A DNA stretch of 8,555 nt, from positions 1-8,555 of the forward strand of contig JAHFTU010000052.1 in the NCBI GenBank assembly GCA_023269295.1, written 5' to 3'. Position numbers and translations under genes: made by a program. Source of the DNA: Candidatus Woesearchaeota archaeon (GTDB taxonomy: Archaea > Nanobdellota > Nanobdellia > Woesearchaeales > UBA10216). How positions within the stretch are numbered: the stretch's first letter is position 1; the number at the start of each line of letters is the position of its first letter. Shown here in pieces: positions 1 through 5,556 of this stretch. The notes under the pieces are model-generated. The model was not told the DNA's origin. It worked only from the letters and a program-made list of their open reading frames with translations, and searched no databases.

Positions 1-2006
1 GCAGCGATTACAAGTCTCCTGCTTCGGGGGCTGCAGCGCCAAAGTATGATGCTTCTGAGATTGAAAAGGCCGCAGGTGCAGCGGCAGCCGCAACTCCGGC
101 TGTTGATGAGTTTGAGCTTCTCGCATCAAAGCTGCCAAAGGAGGCGCAGGAAAAGCTCCGTGACATCAAGAAAAAGCTTGACAAGTTCAAGTCAGCTGCG
201 CTGGCAAAGTTTGACAAGTACATAATGGGCATAGCCCTGCTTCCGCCGCCAGTCCCGCCGCAGCCGGGCGTGTTTGCAGAGGGCCAGCTTCCTCCCACGC
301 TGCAACCGCAGCCAATTCAGCCAGAATTGCAGCCACAGGGAGAAAATGCTGCTAACACACAGCCAGTGCAACCACAAGTCCCTCCTGTAGATCAGGTAAG
401 CGTTCTGGTTCTGGTTGATGATTCTGATAGCAAGAAGATGACTAAGGATGAGCTGAAGAACAAGCTTTCAACAATAATCCAGGGGATGGCTTCTGAGGTT
501 GACAAGAAGCTTGCTGTGCAGTGCCTCCTGCTTTCTGAATTGTGGCAGAACTGCTATGACGCAAAGTATGACTTGCTGCAGCTTATTGCCTCATCCGCGC
601 CAGTGTATGATACTGGAATGCTCGCGGCGTTGAGGATTTCCGAGATTCACAAGCAGATGGTCATCAGGAAGTTTGAGCGCTACATAGTAAGCTATGTTCT
701 TGCAGGCTCGCTGATTCAGGGCAGGGCTACTGAGAAATCTGACATTGATGTTTTCATAGTTGTTGATGATACTGATGTCAAGAGGATGAGCAGGATTGAG
801 CTCAAGGACAAGCTCCGTGCCATAATCATTGGGATGGGCATTGAGGCAGGCGAGATGACTGGCGTCAGGAACAAGCTGAACATACAGGTTTACATCCTTA
901 CCGACTTTTGGGAGTCCATCAAGGACGCCAACCCGATTATCTTCACATTCCTCAGGGATGGTGTTCCCTTGTACGACAGGGGGATTTTCATGCCGTGGAA
1001 GCAGCTGCTCCAGATGGGCAGGATTAAGCCGAGCTCCGAGGCAATTGAGCTGTATATGAGCTCTGGCGAGCAGCTTCTTGAGAGGGTCAAGGTGAAGCTT
1101 CGCGAGATTGGCATGGAAGACCTTTTCTGGGCGATAATTACGCCAACGCAGGCAGCCATTATGCTGTACGGCATTCCGCCTCCGACTCCAAAAGAAACTC
1201 CTGAGGTGGTCAGGGAAATCTTTGTGAAAAAGGAAAAGCTGCTTGAGGAGAGCCACATTAACACTCTTGAGGCTGTCATCAAGCTGAGGAAAGAGCTTGA
1301 GCACGGCGACAGGAAGGACATTAAGGGCGATGAGATTGACAAGCTCCTTGCTGATTGTGACAAGTATCTCAAGAGGATAGACCAGCTCTTCAAGGAAATC
1401 CAGCAGATAAAGGAAGAGGAAAACATAATCAGGCTGTACGACACTGCCGTTACCATGATTAGGGATGCTTTGAAGCTTGAAGGCGTTGAGAAGGTTGATG
1501 ACGCTGAGCTCGTGAGCACTTTTCAGGATGAGCTTATCAGCAAGAACCGGATTCCGGCAAAATACCTCAGGATTCTCAACGCCATAATCAAGGCCAAGAA
1601 GGATTACGAGGCAAAGAAGCTGAACAGGGCTGAGATTGAGAAAGTCAAGAAGGATTCCACAGAGTTCACGACTGCGCTGCTGGAGTACATCCAGAGGAAG
1701 CGTGGCAGGGAGATTGAAAGGGCAAAGATTCGCGTCAAGCACGGCAACAACAAGTTTGGCGAGGTGCTCCTGCTTGAGTCGGACGCGTTCATTGTGAAGG
1801 ACGTTGACCAGGCGCAGAAGGAAGTTACCAAGGCAAAGGTAACCGAGGACGGCGGCCTTGCTGCAGTTACTGAGTCAAGCCCTGAAGAGATGGAAACTGC
1901 ATTGGCCAACAAGCCCATCCCTCCAAAGACATTCATCAAGGAAAAGCTCTTTGAGGACCTCAAGCGGATTTTCGGGAAGGACATTGAGATTCTTGTGAAT
2001 TATTGA
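1..2006 (+). CDS. Large two-copy nucleotidyltransferase-like protein with HEPN-like region (5' partial)
   Basis: The reading frame is open from position 3 to the TGA at 2004-2006 (667 visible residues), so the true start lies outside the window; the ATG at 225 is internal. Residues are numbered from position 3. Residues 1-60 are Ala-rich, then helical. Residues 223-330 form a minimal nucleotidyltransferase-like domain: G235-S236, then D247-x-D249 in the strand SDIDVFIVVDD. An earlier stretch (69-80 and 131-210) aligns with it but lacks the GS and DxD residues and is split by a Pro/Gln-rich insert (about 81-130). Downstream is helical and contains RKELEH at 429-434, which fits the HEPN R-x4-H signature. 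Residues 440-500 are a second charged helical block; a short beta-rich C-terminus follows. MNT and HEPN domains usually pair in toxin-antitoxin or nucleotide-transfer systems, but the substrate here is unknown. I recall similar long proteins in DPANN genomes. It converges on the lipoprotein gene with a 1-nt gap. The NTase call is firm; the HEPN call is tentative. Confidence 0.85.
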   Translation, partial: SDYKSPASGAAAPKYDASEIEKAAGAAAAATPAVDEFELLASKLPKEAQEKLRDIKKKLDKFKSAALAKFDKYIMGIALLPPPVPPQPGVFAEGQLPPTLQPQPIQPELQPQGENAANTQPVQPQVPPVDQVSVLVLVDDSDSKKMTKDELKNKLSTIIQGMASEVDKKLAVQCLLLSELWQNCYDAKYDLLQLIASSAPVYDTGMLAALRISEIHKQMVIRKFERYIVSYVLAGSLIQGRATEKSDIDVFIVVDDTDVKRMSRIELKDKLRAIIIGMGIEAGEMTGVRNKLNIQVYILTDFWESIKDANPIIFTFLRDGVPLYDRGIFMPWKQLLQMGRIKPSSEAIELYMSSGEQLLERVKVKLREIGMEDLFWAIITPTQAAIMLYGIPPPTPKETPEVVREIFVKKEKLLEESHINTLEAVIKLRKELEHGDRKDIKGDEIDKLLADCDKYLKRIDQLFKEIQQIKEEENIIRLYDTAVTMIRDALKLEGVEKVDDAELVSTFQDELISKNRIPAKYLRILNAIIKAKKDYEAKKLNRAEIEKVKKDSTEFTTALLEYIQRKRGREIERAKIRVKHGNNKFGEVLLLESDAFIVKDVDQAQKEVTKAKVTEDGGLAAVTESSPEEMETALANKPIPPKTFIKEKLFEDLKRIFGKDIEILVNY

Positions 2007-2007
2007 G

Positions 2008-2424
2008 TTATACCCTAATTTTCATGCCTTGCTCCTCAAAACATCTTTCTGGCCCATAGGTCACGCTGACGCCACCTTCTGTTAACTCGCCTATGTCAAA
2101 GGGGTATCTCGTTCTTGTTTCTACAAGCACCTGGATACTTAAGGTCTTTGTTGAAGGATAGTCTTTTGGAACTTGCACGATTGCAATGTCAATAAGCTTG
2201 CCATCGTAAAAGTCCCTTATCACAAATGAGCCTCCATAGGGAACGAATTCTTTGCGTTTTAGTTCCTGGCAGTCCATTCCTGGAATTTGAATGGGTAAGG
2301 GAACAGGCGTGGGGGAAGTTGATTTTGCGGGCGTGTTTCCGCAGGCGCTTAAGATTATTTCAAGGGTCAGCAAGCCTCCGATCAGGAGCTTTTTGGGTGT
2401 GATTAGTTCAATTAGGCTTACCAT
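2008..2424 (-). CDS. Predicted archaeal lipoprotein, function unknown
   Basis: This encodes 138 residues. Residues 12-27 are a hydrophobic signal segment ending in L25-S26-A27-C28, a lipobox, followed by a Ser/Thr/Pro-rich tether (about 31-48). This predicts lipid attachment at C28 with the rest outside the cell. The exported part has two further cysteines, C52 and C128, which could form a disulfide, and a beta-rich pattern (SFVIRDF, IDIAIVQV, TLSIQVLVETRT). I recognise no family. I chose the ATG at 2424: it sits 1 nt after the upstream stop (TAA, 2428-2426) and puts the hydrophobic segment near the N-terminus. The longer frame from 2541 would overlap the upstream gene by about 115 nt. It is last in a three-gene minus-strand operon, so it is probably translationally coupled to the 198-residue protein. 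Confidence 0.75.
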   Translation of the reverse strand: MVSLIELITPKKLLIGGLLTLEIILSACGNTPAKSTSPTPVPLPIQIPGMDCQELKRKEFVPYGGSFVIRDFYDGKLIDIAIVQVPKDYPSTKTLSIQVLVETRTRYPFDIGELTEGGVSVTYGPERCFEEQGMKIRV

Positions 2425-2425
2425 T

Positions 2426-3022
2426 TTAACCTTTGTAATCCTGCCGCTGCTCTCCTCCGGTCCGGTATTCTCCGGGACCGCCTCCGCCGCCGGAAGCGCT
2501 GTAGCCTGCGCCTTTTCCTGCTGCCGGGCCGTACTGCTCAATCTTTACTGTAGCAGCGGGGTTATTCGGATTATTTGCTTTCGTGCTCTGTCCGGTCACA
2601 GTCCATTCAGCTCCGCAGTTGCAGCCCACCATAGCGGTTTCCTGCCTGTGGGACATGCCTCCGGTAACTGACTGCTGGGCACCATACAGCTGTGTGGGCT
2701 GGCTCTGCGAGGATTTTTTCTCGTACTCTATTTTGGCACCTGCCTGGTTGTCCTGTTTTTGCCAAAACTGCTTGTCGCTTTCGCTGAAATCACTGGTGCC
2801 TGTTAATTTTCCCTCAAGGCTGCTGCCTATTGACTGCGCGATGAACTCGCGCGAGCCTACCTGATGCAATTCCACAGAGCTTCCGTCTTCATGGTGGTGC
2901 ATTGCCCTGATTTGCTCCTCGGCAACTGCCACGAAGCGCTTGGGGTGCTCCTCTGTGACCGTATCAGTGAGCTCATCGCCATGAGCATTCTTGTTCGGAA
3001 AGTCGTCGTTCCTGAATCTCAT
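2426..3022 (-). CDS. Hypothetical Gly-rich soluble protein with CxC motif
   Basis: This encodes 198 residues that I do not recognise. The N-terminus is charged (MRFRNDDFPN); residues 31-42 look helical, followed by HHH at 42-44; the middle is Gln/Ser-rich; G133-C-N-C-G137 carries a CxC pair (C134, C136); the last 30 residues are Gly-rich with a GGGGG run near 178-182. There is no signal peptide or membrane segment. The ATG at 3022 is chosen because a GGTGA Shine-Dalgarno (3031-3027) sits 4 nt upstream and the zinc-ribbon gene stops 10 nt before it. The frame extends upstream to 3235, but that part overlaps the zinc-ribbon gene out of frame and reads as a shadow. It is the middle gene of a three-gene operon between a zinc ribbon and a lipoprotein, which suggests a shared but unknown job. 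Confidence 0.7.
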   Translation of the reverse strand: MRFRNDDFPNKNAHGDELTDTVTEEHPKRFVAVAEEQIRAMHHHEDGSSVELHQVGSREFIAQSIGSSLEGKLTGTSDFSESDKQFWQKQDNQAGAKIEYEKKSSQSQPTQLYGAQQSVTGGMSHRQETAMVGCNCGAEWTVTGQSTKANNPNNPAATVKIEQYGPAAGKGAGYSASGGGGGPGEYRTGGEQRQDYKG

Positions 3023-3026
3023 TTTT

Positions 3027-3031
3027 TCACC
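3027..3031 (-). promoter_or_regulatory. Shine-Dalgarno GGTGA for the 198-residue protein
   Basis: GGTGA on the minus strand lies 4 nt upstream of the ATG at 3022, in the 10-nt gap after the preceding stop codon. It decides the start of the Gly-rich protein over the longer open frame. Confidence 0.6.
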
Positions 3032-3032
3032 A

Positions 3033-3227
3033 TTACCACTGGTCGTTGCAGTCGCGCATGTAGCCGCAGTTTGTGCAGATGGACTTGCAGTAAGTTTCCA
3101 CCATTGGCTCGCCGCACCTTGGGCAGCGTTCCATCTCGTATAAAGCAGCAGTTGCCTTATTCTCGGCCTTTTTACTGTTGCTAATGTTTGTTTCGCTTTT
3201 TTTAGTCTCAACCGCAGCATGCGCCAT
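3033..3227 (-). CDS. Small zinc-ribbon protein (64 aa)
   Basis: This encodes 64 residues. The first 30 are charged and probably flexible or helical. The C-terminal half is a zinc ribbon: C35-P-R-C38-G and C51-T-N-C54-G-Y, with additional C47 and C60 (the tail reads CGYMRDCNDQW). The CxxC pairs predict one structural zinc; C47 and C60 may tune it or bind elsewhere. Partner and role are unknown; such ribbons typically serve nucleic-acid or protein binding. I see no strong Shine-Dalgarno before the ATG at 3227, but AT-rich TATA-like sequence lies 55-70 nt upstream, so a leader of roughly 30-40 nt is likely. It is first in a minus-strand operon with the Gly-rich protein and the lipoprotein and diverges from the CBS-domain gene. 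Confidence 0.75.
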   Translation of the reverse strand: MAHAAVETKKSETNISNSKKAENKATAALYEMERCPRCGEPMVETYCKSICTNCGYMRDCNDQW

Positions 3228-3280
3228 AGCAGCAAGTGAAGCTTGTGCGCCTTATTAACTTTTTGACCGCAACCCGGCTG

Positions 3281-3298
3281 TATAAATTTTATATAAAA
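3281..3298. promoter_or_regulatory. AT-rich divergent promoter region (TATA-like on both strands)
   Basis: An 18-bp, almost pure A/T block holds TATA-like motifs on both strands (TATAAA, TTTATATAAAA) between the divergent zinc-ribbon (start 3227) and CBS (start 3383) genes. Read leftwards, it predicts a start site near 3255-3270. Read rightwards, it predicts one near 3318. A second TATA-like TTTATTAA at 3322-3329 could instead serve the CBS gene with a leader of about 30 nt. Confidence 0.5.
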
Positions 3299-3382
3299 CT
3301 ATATTCCGCTTTACCACTAAGTTTATTAAGAATGAAGCCCTGAGCGCAGCTAGTTAATGTTTGAAGTGTGGGGGAAGTTTTT

Positions 3383-3967
3383 ATGCAAACTGGTTACAGG
3401 GTCTGCGATGTAATGACGAGGAAGCCTGTTGCCGTAACTCCGCAGACAAGTGTCAGGGAATGCGCAAGGCTCATGAGGGACAGCAAGGTGAGCTCTCTCG
3501 TCGTCAAGGAGGGCGATACTTTGCGCGGGCACATAACAGATGATGTTCTCATCAGGAGCGTGCTTGCTGATGGGCTGGATGTTAACAAGACAACGGCAGC
3601 CGAAGTGATGATTGTGAAGGTTCCCACAATTGAGCCCAAGAAAGACATTTATGAGGCCCTCATGGTGATGCATGACTATGAAATCAGGCAGCTTCCTGTT
3701 GTTGACGCTGAGAATGGCAACAAGCTTGTTGGCCTTTTGACTCTTAAGGATGTTCTGAAAATCCAGCCTCAGCTTTTTGACTTGCTTGTTGACAAGATAG
3801 TGCTTAGGGAGGAGGAGCAGAAGCTTACAGGCAACCGATACCAGCTTGAAGGAACTTGCGACAACTGCGGCCAGTTCTTCCCGAAGCTGTACGAGGTTGA
3901 CGGCGACTTTCTCTGCACAAAGTGCTCCACCAGCAGGAAGAAGTATGTTTCAACCATCGGGTTCTAG
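3383..3967 (+). CDS. CBS-domain pair protein with C-terminal zinc ribbon
   Basis: This encodes 194 residues. Two CBS motifs form a Bateman module: about residues 7-63 (RVCDVMTRKPVAVTP ... RGHITDDVLIR) and about 73-128 (AAEVMIVKVPTIEP ... LPVVD ... KLVGLLTLKDVLK). Such pairs bind adenine nucleotides or related ligands and act as energy or ligand sensors. A C-terminal zinc ribbon follows, with C159-D-N-C162-G and C178-T-K-C181, which suggests binding to nucleic acid or a partner protein. The combination points to a cytosolic ligand-responsive regulator; its target is not visible. I chose the ATG at 3383 because a GGGGGAAG purine run (3370-3377) lies 5 nt upstream; an in-frame GTG at 3368 would add five residues and has no better ribosome site. 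It diverges from the zinc-ribbon operon and precedes the tandem paralog pair. Confidence 0.88.
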   Translation: MQTGYRVCDVMTRKPVAVTPQTSVRECARLMRDSKVSSLVVKEGDTLRGHITDDVLIRSVLADGLDVNKTTAAEVMIVKVPTIEPKKDIYEALMVMHDYEIRQLPVVDAENGNKLVGLLTLKDVLKIQPQLFDLLVDKIVLREEEQKLTGNRYQLEGTCDNCGQFFPKLYEVDGDFLCTKCSTSRKKYVSTIGF

Positions 3968-4001
3968 CTGCTTCTCATTCCTGATGCGCCAATCCGAAAC
4001 G

Positions 4002-4009
4002 TTTATAAA
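4002..4009 (+). promoter_or_regulatory. TATA box (TTTATAAA) of the paralog pair
   Basis: TTTATAAA, preceded by a purine-rich CGAAAC that suits a TFB recognition element, is centred about 27 nt before the ATG at 4033. That spacing predicts transcription starting at or within a few nucleotides of the start codon, i.e. a leaderless message, as is common in archaea. Confidence 0.7.
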
Positions 4010-4032
4010 CGATTTTTCCCAAAAAGAGTGGC

Positions 4033-4689
4033 ATGGCAGAGCATGGAGGGGCAGCTGCCCCTAAAAGAGGGTTTCTACAGGGCATTCTGCAAAGCATCCC
4101 GATAGTTGGCGCCAGAAAGCAGGAGGAAGGCCTGCCTGCAAAGGGGCCTGTGCCTGTGCACAGTGTTAAGGTCACCCCATACGGCGAAAAAAACAGCAAC
4201 GAAGGCTTCCGCAACAAGATTAAGTACAGGGGCATGATTGACCTTGACAAGCTTTACAGGACCATGGGAGTGTGGTTCAAGCAGCGGAGGTTTGAGTTGC
4301 ACGAGACGCTTTACAAGAGCAAGCCCCCTGAGCTTGAAGTCCGGTGGTGGGCAGAGCGCAAGAGGACAAACTATGTCAGGGAAATCATTACAGTTCATAT
4401 GCATATGTGGGGAGACTACAATCTTGATGTGATAGTGGATGGCAAGAAGAAGAAAATGGCAAAAGTAAGGATGATCATTACGCTAAACTGCAACGCTGAG
4501 GCGCCCTATCCTGACATCTTTGGCGAGCCCCGCTGGACAGGCACCAACATTGAAAGGAGGTTGCTAAGGGTGTTCCAGAACTGGGTTATGGCGAGGGAAA
4601 TGGGAGCGCTTTACTGGGACAGGCTTTATTATGAGCTTTACGATCTTAACGCCTTAATCAAGGAAACATTGCAGTTCGGAGCTAGGTAG
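4033..4689 (+). CDS. Hypothetical protein, first of a tandem paralog pair
   Basis: This encodes 218 residues with no membrane segment or signal peptide. The first 60 residues are low-complexity and basic (GGAAAPKRG, then a short hydrophobic LQGILQSIPIVG). The conserved domain begins near residue 65 (YRGMIDLDKLYRTMGVWFKQ) and runs to about 215, with alternating strands and helices, and many aromatic and charged residues (VRWWAERKRTNYVREIITVHMHMWG, RLLRVFQNWV). It aligns over this length with the protein encoded 33 nt downstream: shared DL..LY.....W.K...F.L.E, then W..R.T.Y.R..I. The function is unknown; I recall the family from DPANN genomes only as hypothetical. The ATG at 4033 is supported by the TATA box spaced for leaderless transcription. 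Confidence 0.78.
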   Translation: MAEHGGAAAPKRGFLQGILQSIPIVGARKQEEGLPAKGPVPVHSVKVTPYGEKNSNEGFRNKIKYRGMIDLDKLYRTMGVWFKQRRFELHETLYKSKPPELEVRWWAERKRTNYVREIITVHMHMWGDYNLDVIVDGKKKKMAKVRMIITLNCNAEAPYPDIFGEPRWTGTNIERRLLRVFQNWVMAREMGALYWDRLYYELYDLNALIKETLQFGAR

Positions 4690-4722
4690 CAAAGCAAAAA
4701 AAATGCAGTTGGCTGATGAAAA

Positions 4723-5262
4723 ATGTCTGAAAGAAGGATTGTAATTGACCATATGACGCTCTCGTACGAGGGGCTTTTTGACCTTCACGAGCTTTACTCC
4801 CTGATAAACCAGTGGCTGAAGGACAAGGGATTTGACCTTAGGGAGCAGAGAAACCAGGAGCAGGTGCGGCCAAGCGGGAAGTTCATTGAGGTTGAAATGC
4901 TGCCCTGGAAGAGGATTACAGACTATGCTAGGCACGTCATTAGGCTCAACATAAAGGTCCTTAACATGAAAGACGTTGTGGTGGAAGAGGATAACAAGAG
5001 GGTGAAGCTCAACAAGGGCACGATAAGGATGGTAATGGACGGCTACCTTGACACTGATTACGAGGACAGATGGGAGTCCAAGCCATTTTATTTCTTCATC
5101 AGGACGCTGTTTGACAAGTTTGTGTACAGGACCTACAGCACGCAGTACGAGGAGCTTCTCGTGGAGAACTGCCTCCAGCTTCACTCAACCATGAAGGCAT
5201 TCCTCAACCTCTACCAGTACGAGTACGGCATGATGCGAAGGCCCGAGCAGCTCAAGATGTGA
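4723..5262 (+). CDS. Hypothetical protein, second of a tandem paralog pair
   Basis: This encodes 179 soluble residues and consists almost only of the domain shared with the gene before it: residues 15-165 align with 65-215 of that protein. Visible features are YEGLFDLHELYSLINQWLKDKGF (15-37), PWKRITDYARHVIRLNIKV (61-79), a predicted beta hairpin around VVVEEDNKRVKLNKGTIRMVMDGYL, and a C-terminal helical block rich in Tyr and Phe (FYFFIRTLFDKFVYRTYS). No catalytic motif is evident. The ATG at 4723 follows a GCTGATGA sequence that may act as a weak ribosome site. With only 33 nt after the preceding stop and no separate TATA box, it is probably co-transcribed with its paralog, so the two may form a heteromer. 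Confidence 0.78.
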   Translation: MSERRIVIDHMTLSYEGLFDLHELYSLINQWLKDKGFDLREQRNQEQVRPSGKFIEVEMLPWKRITDYARHVIRLNIKVLNMKDVVVEEDNKRVKLNKGTIRMVMDGYLDTDYEDRWESKPFYFFIRTLFDKFVYRTYSTQYEELLVENCLQLHSTMKAFLNLYQYEYGMMRRPEQLKM

Positions 5263-5275
5263 TCACACAATTAAC

Positions 5276-5283
5276 TTTAAATA
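5276..5283 (+). promoter_or_regulatory. TATA-like TTTAAATA ahead of the repeat/tRNA-Ser region
   Basis: TTTAAATA lies 109 nt before the tRNA-Ser gene. Transcription would start near 5305, at the beginning of the tandem repeat, and give a precursor with an 80-nt leader. A second TATA-like GATAAA at 5359-5364 is placed to start transcription directly at the tRNA, so the promoter in actual use cannot be decided from sequence. Confidence 0.35.
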
Positions 5284-5299
5284 AGAACTTCTTAACCAG

Positions 5300-5384
5300 T
5301 TGGATTGACCCTTTTTGAGAAGGATTTTTTGGATAAACCCTTTTCCGAACGGGTTTTTGATAAACCATTTTGCGAAAAAGGTTT
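5300..5384 (+). repeat. Three degenerate tandem repeats, period 28-29 bp, abutting tRNA-Ser
   Basis: Units at 5300-5328, 5329-5356 and 5357-5384 each begin TTGGAT or TTGAT, continue with ACC and a T run, and end with a purine stretch and TTT. Units 2 and 3 share GATAAACC and contain AAACC/GGTTT arms able to form short hairpins. Unit 3 ends on the base before the tRNA. The GATAAA in units 2 and 3 may serve as TATA-like elements, so the array could be a duplicated promoter. Confidence 0.6.
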
Positions 5385-5486
5385 GCCGCGGTCGCATAAC
5401 CTGGTAGTGCGTCAGTCTTGAACTGATTTATGGTCAGGCAAACTGATGCCCGCAAGGGCTTCGGGGTTCAAATCCCTGCCGCGGCG
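5385..5486 (+). tRNA. tRNA-Ser(UGA) with an 18-nt intron
   Basis: The acceptor stem is GCCGCGG (5385-5391) with CCGCGGC (5479-5485), and the discriminator is G73 (5486), as expected for serine. The D stem is GCAT/GTGC with loop AACCTGGTA. The anticodon stem TCAGT (5412-5416) pairs with ACTGA (5442-5446). The loop reads C-T-TGA-A, giving anticodon UGA at 5419-5421. A long variable arm (GCCC-GCAA-GGGC, 5448-5459) marks a class II tRNA. The T arm is CGGGG-TTCAAAT-CCCTG. CCA is not encoded. The anticodon loop closes only if an 18-nt intron after A37 is removed. The mature length is 84 nt. Confidence 0.93.
5423..5440 (+). other. Intron in tRNA-Ser, after position 37
   Basis: Removing these 18 nt leaves a 7-nt anticodon loop CTTGAAA. 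A bulge-helix motif fits the splicing endonuclease: CTTG (5417-5420) pairs with CAGG (5435-5438) through one G-T wobble, with 3-nt bulges AA/C and CA/A at the two cut sites. The inner helix is absent, leaving an 11-nt loop, so it is a relaxed bulge-helix-loop form. Confidence 0.8.
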
Positions 5487-5515
5487 TTCAATTTCAATCT
5501 CTGTGTTTCATAAAG

Positions 5516-5523
5516 TTTTTATA
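5516..5523 (+). promoter_or_regulatory. TATA box (TTTTTATA) of the Cys-repeat protein gene
   Basis: TTTTTATA lies about 37 nt before the ATG at 5557. The expected transcription start near 5546 gives a leader of about 10 nt. This supports the ATG at 5557 over the longer open frame, which begins inside the tRNA. Confidence 0.55.
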
Positions 5524-5556
5524 GTGATTTTTAACCCACCAGGATGTGTTGAAATC

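Noticed and set aside
591..1742. Long antisense open frame within the NTase gene
   Set aside because: The opposite strand has a clear NTase family signature and coding codon use; this frame mirrors it.
2425..2541. Longer lipoprotein reading frame starting at 2541
   Set aside because: It would overlap the upstream gene by about 115 nt and bury the signal segment at residue 50; the ATG at 2424 follows the stop by 1 nt.
3023..3235. N-terminal extension of the Gly-rich protein to 3235
   Set aside because: It overlaps the zinc-ribbon gene out of frame, is low-complexity, and lacks a ribosome site; GGTGA supports 3022.
5446..5556. Cys-repeat protein starting inside tRNA-Ser
   Set aside because: The added residues are translated from the tRNA and the intergenic promoter; the ATG at 5557 has a proper TATA box.
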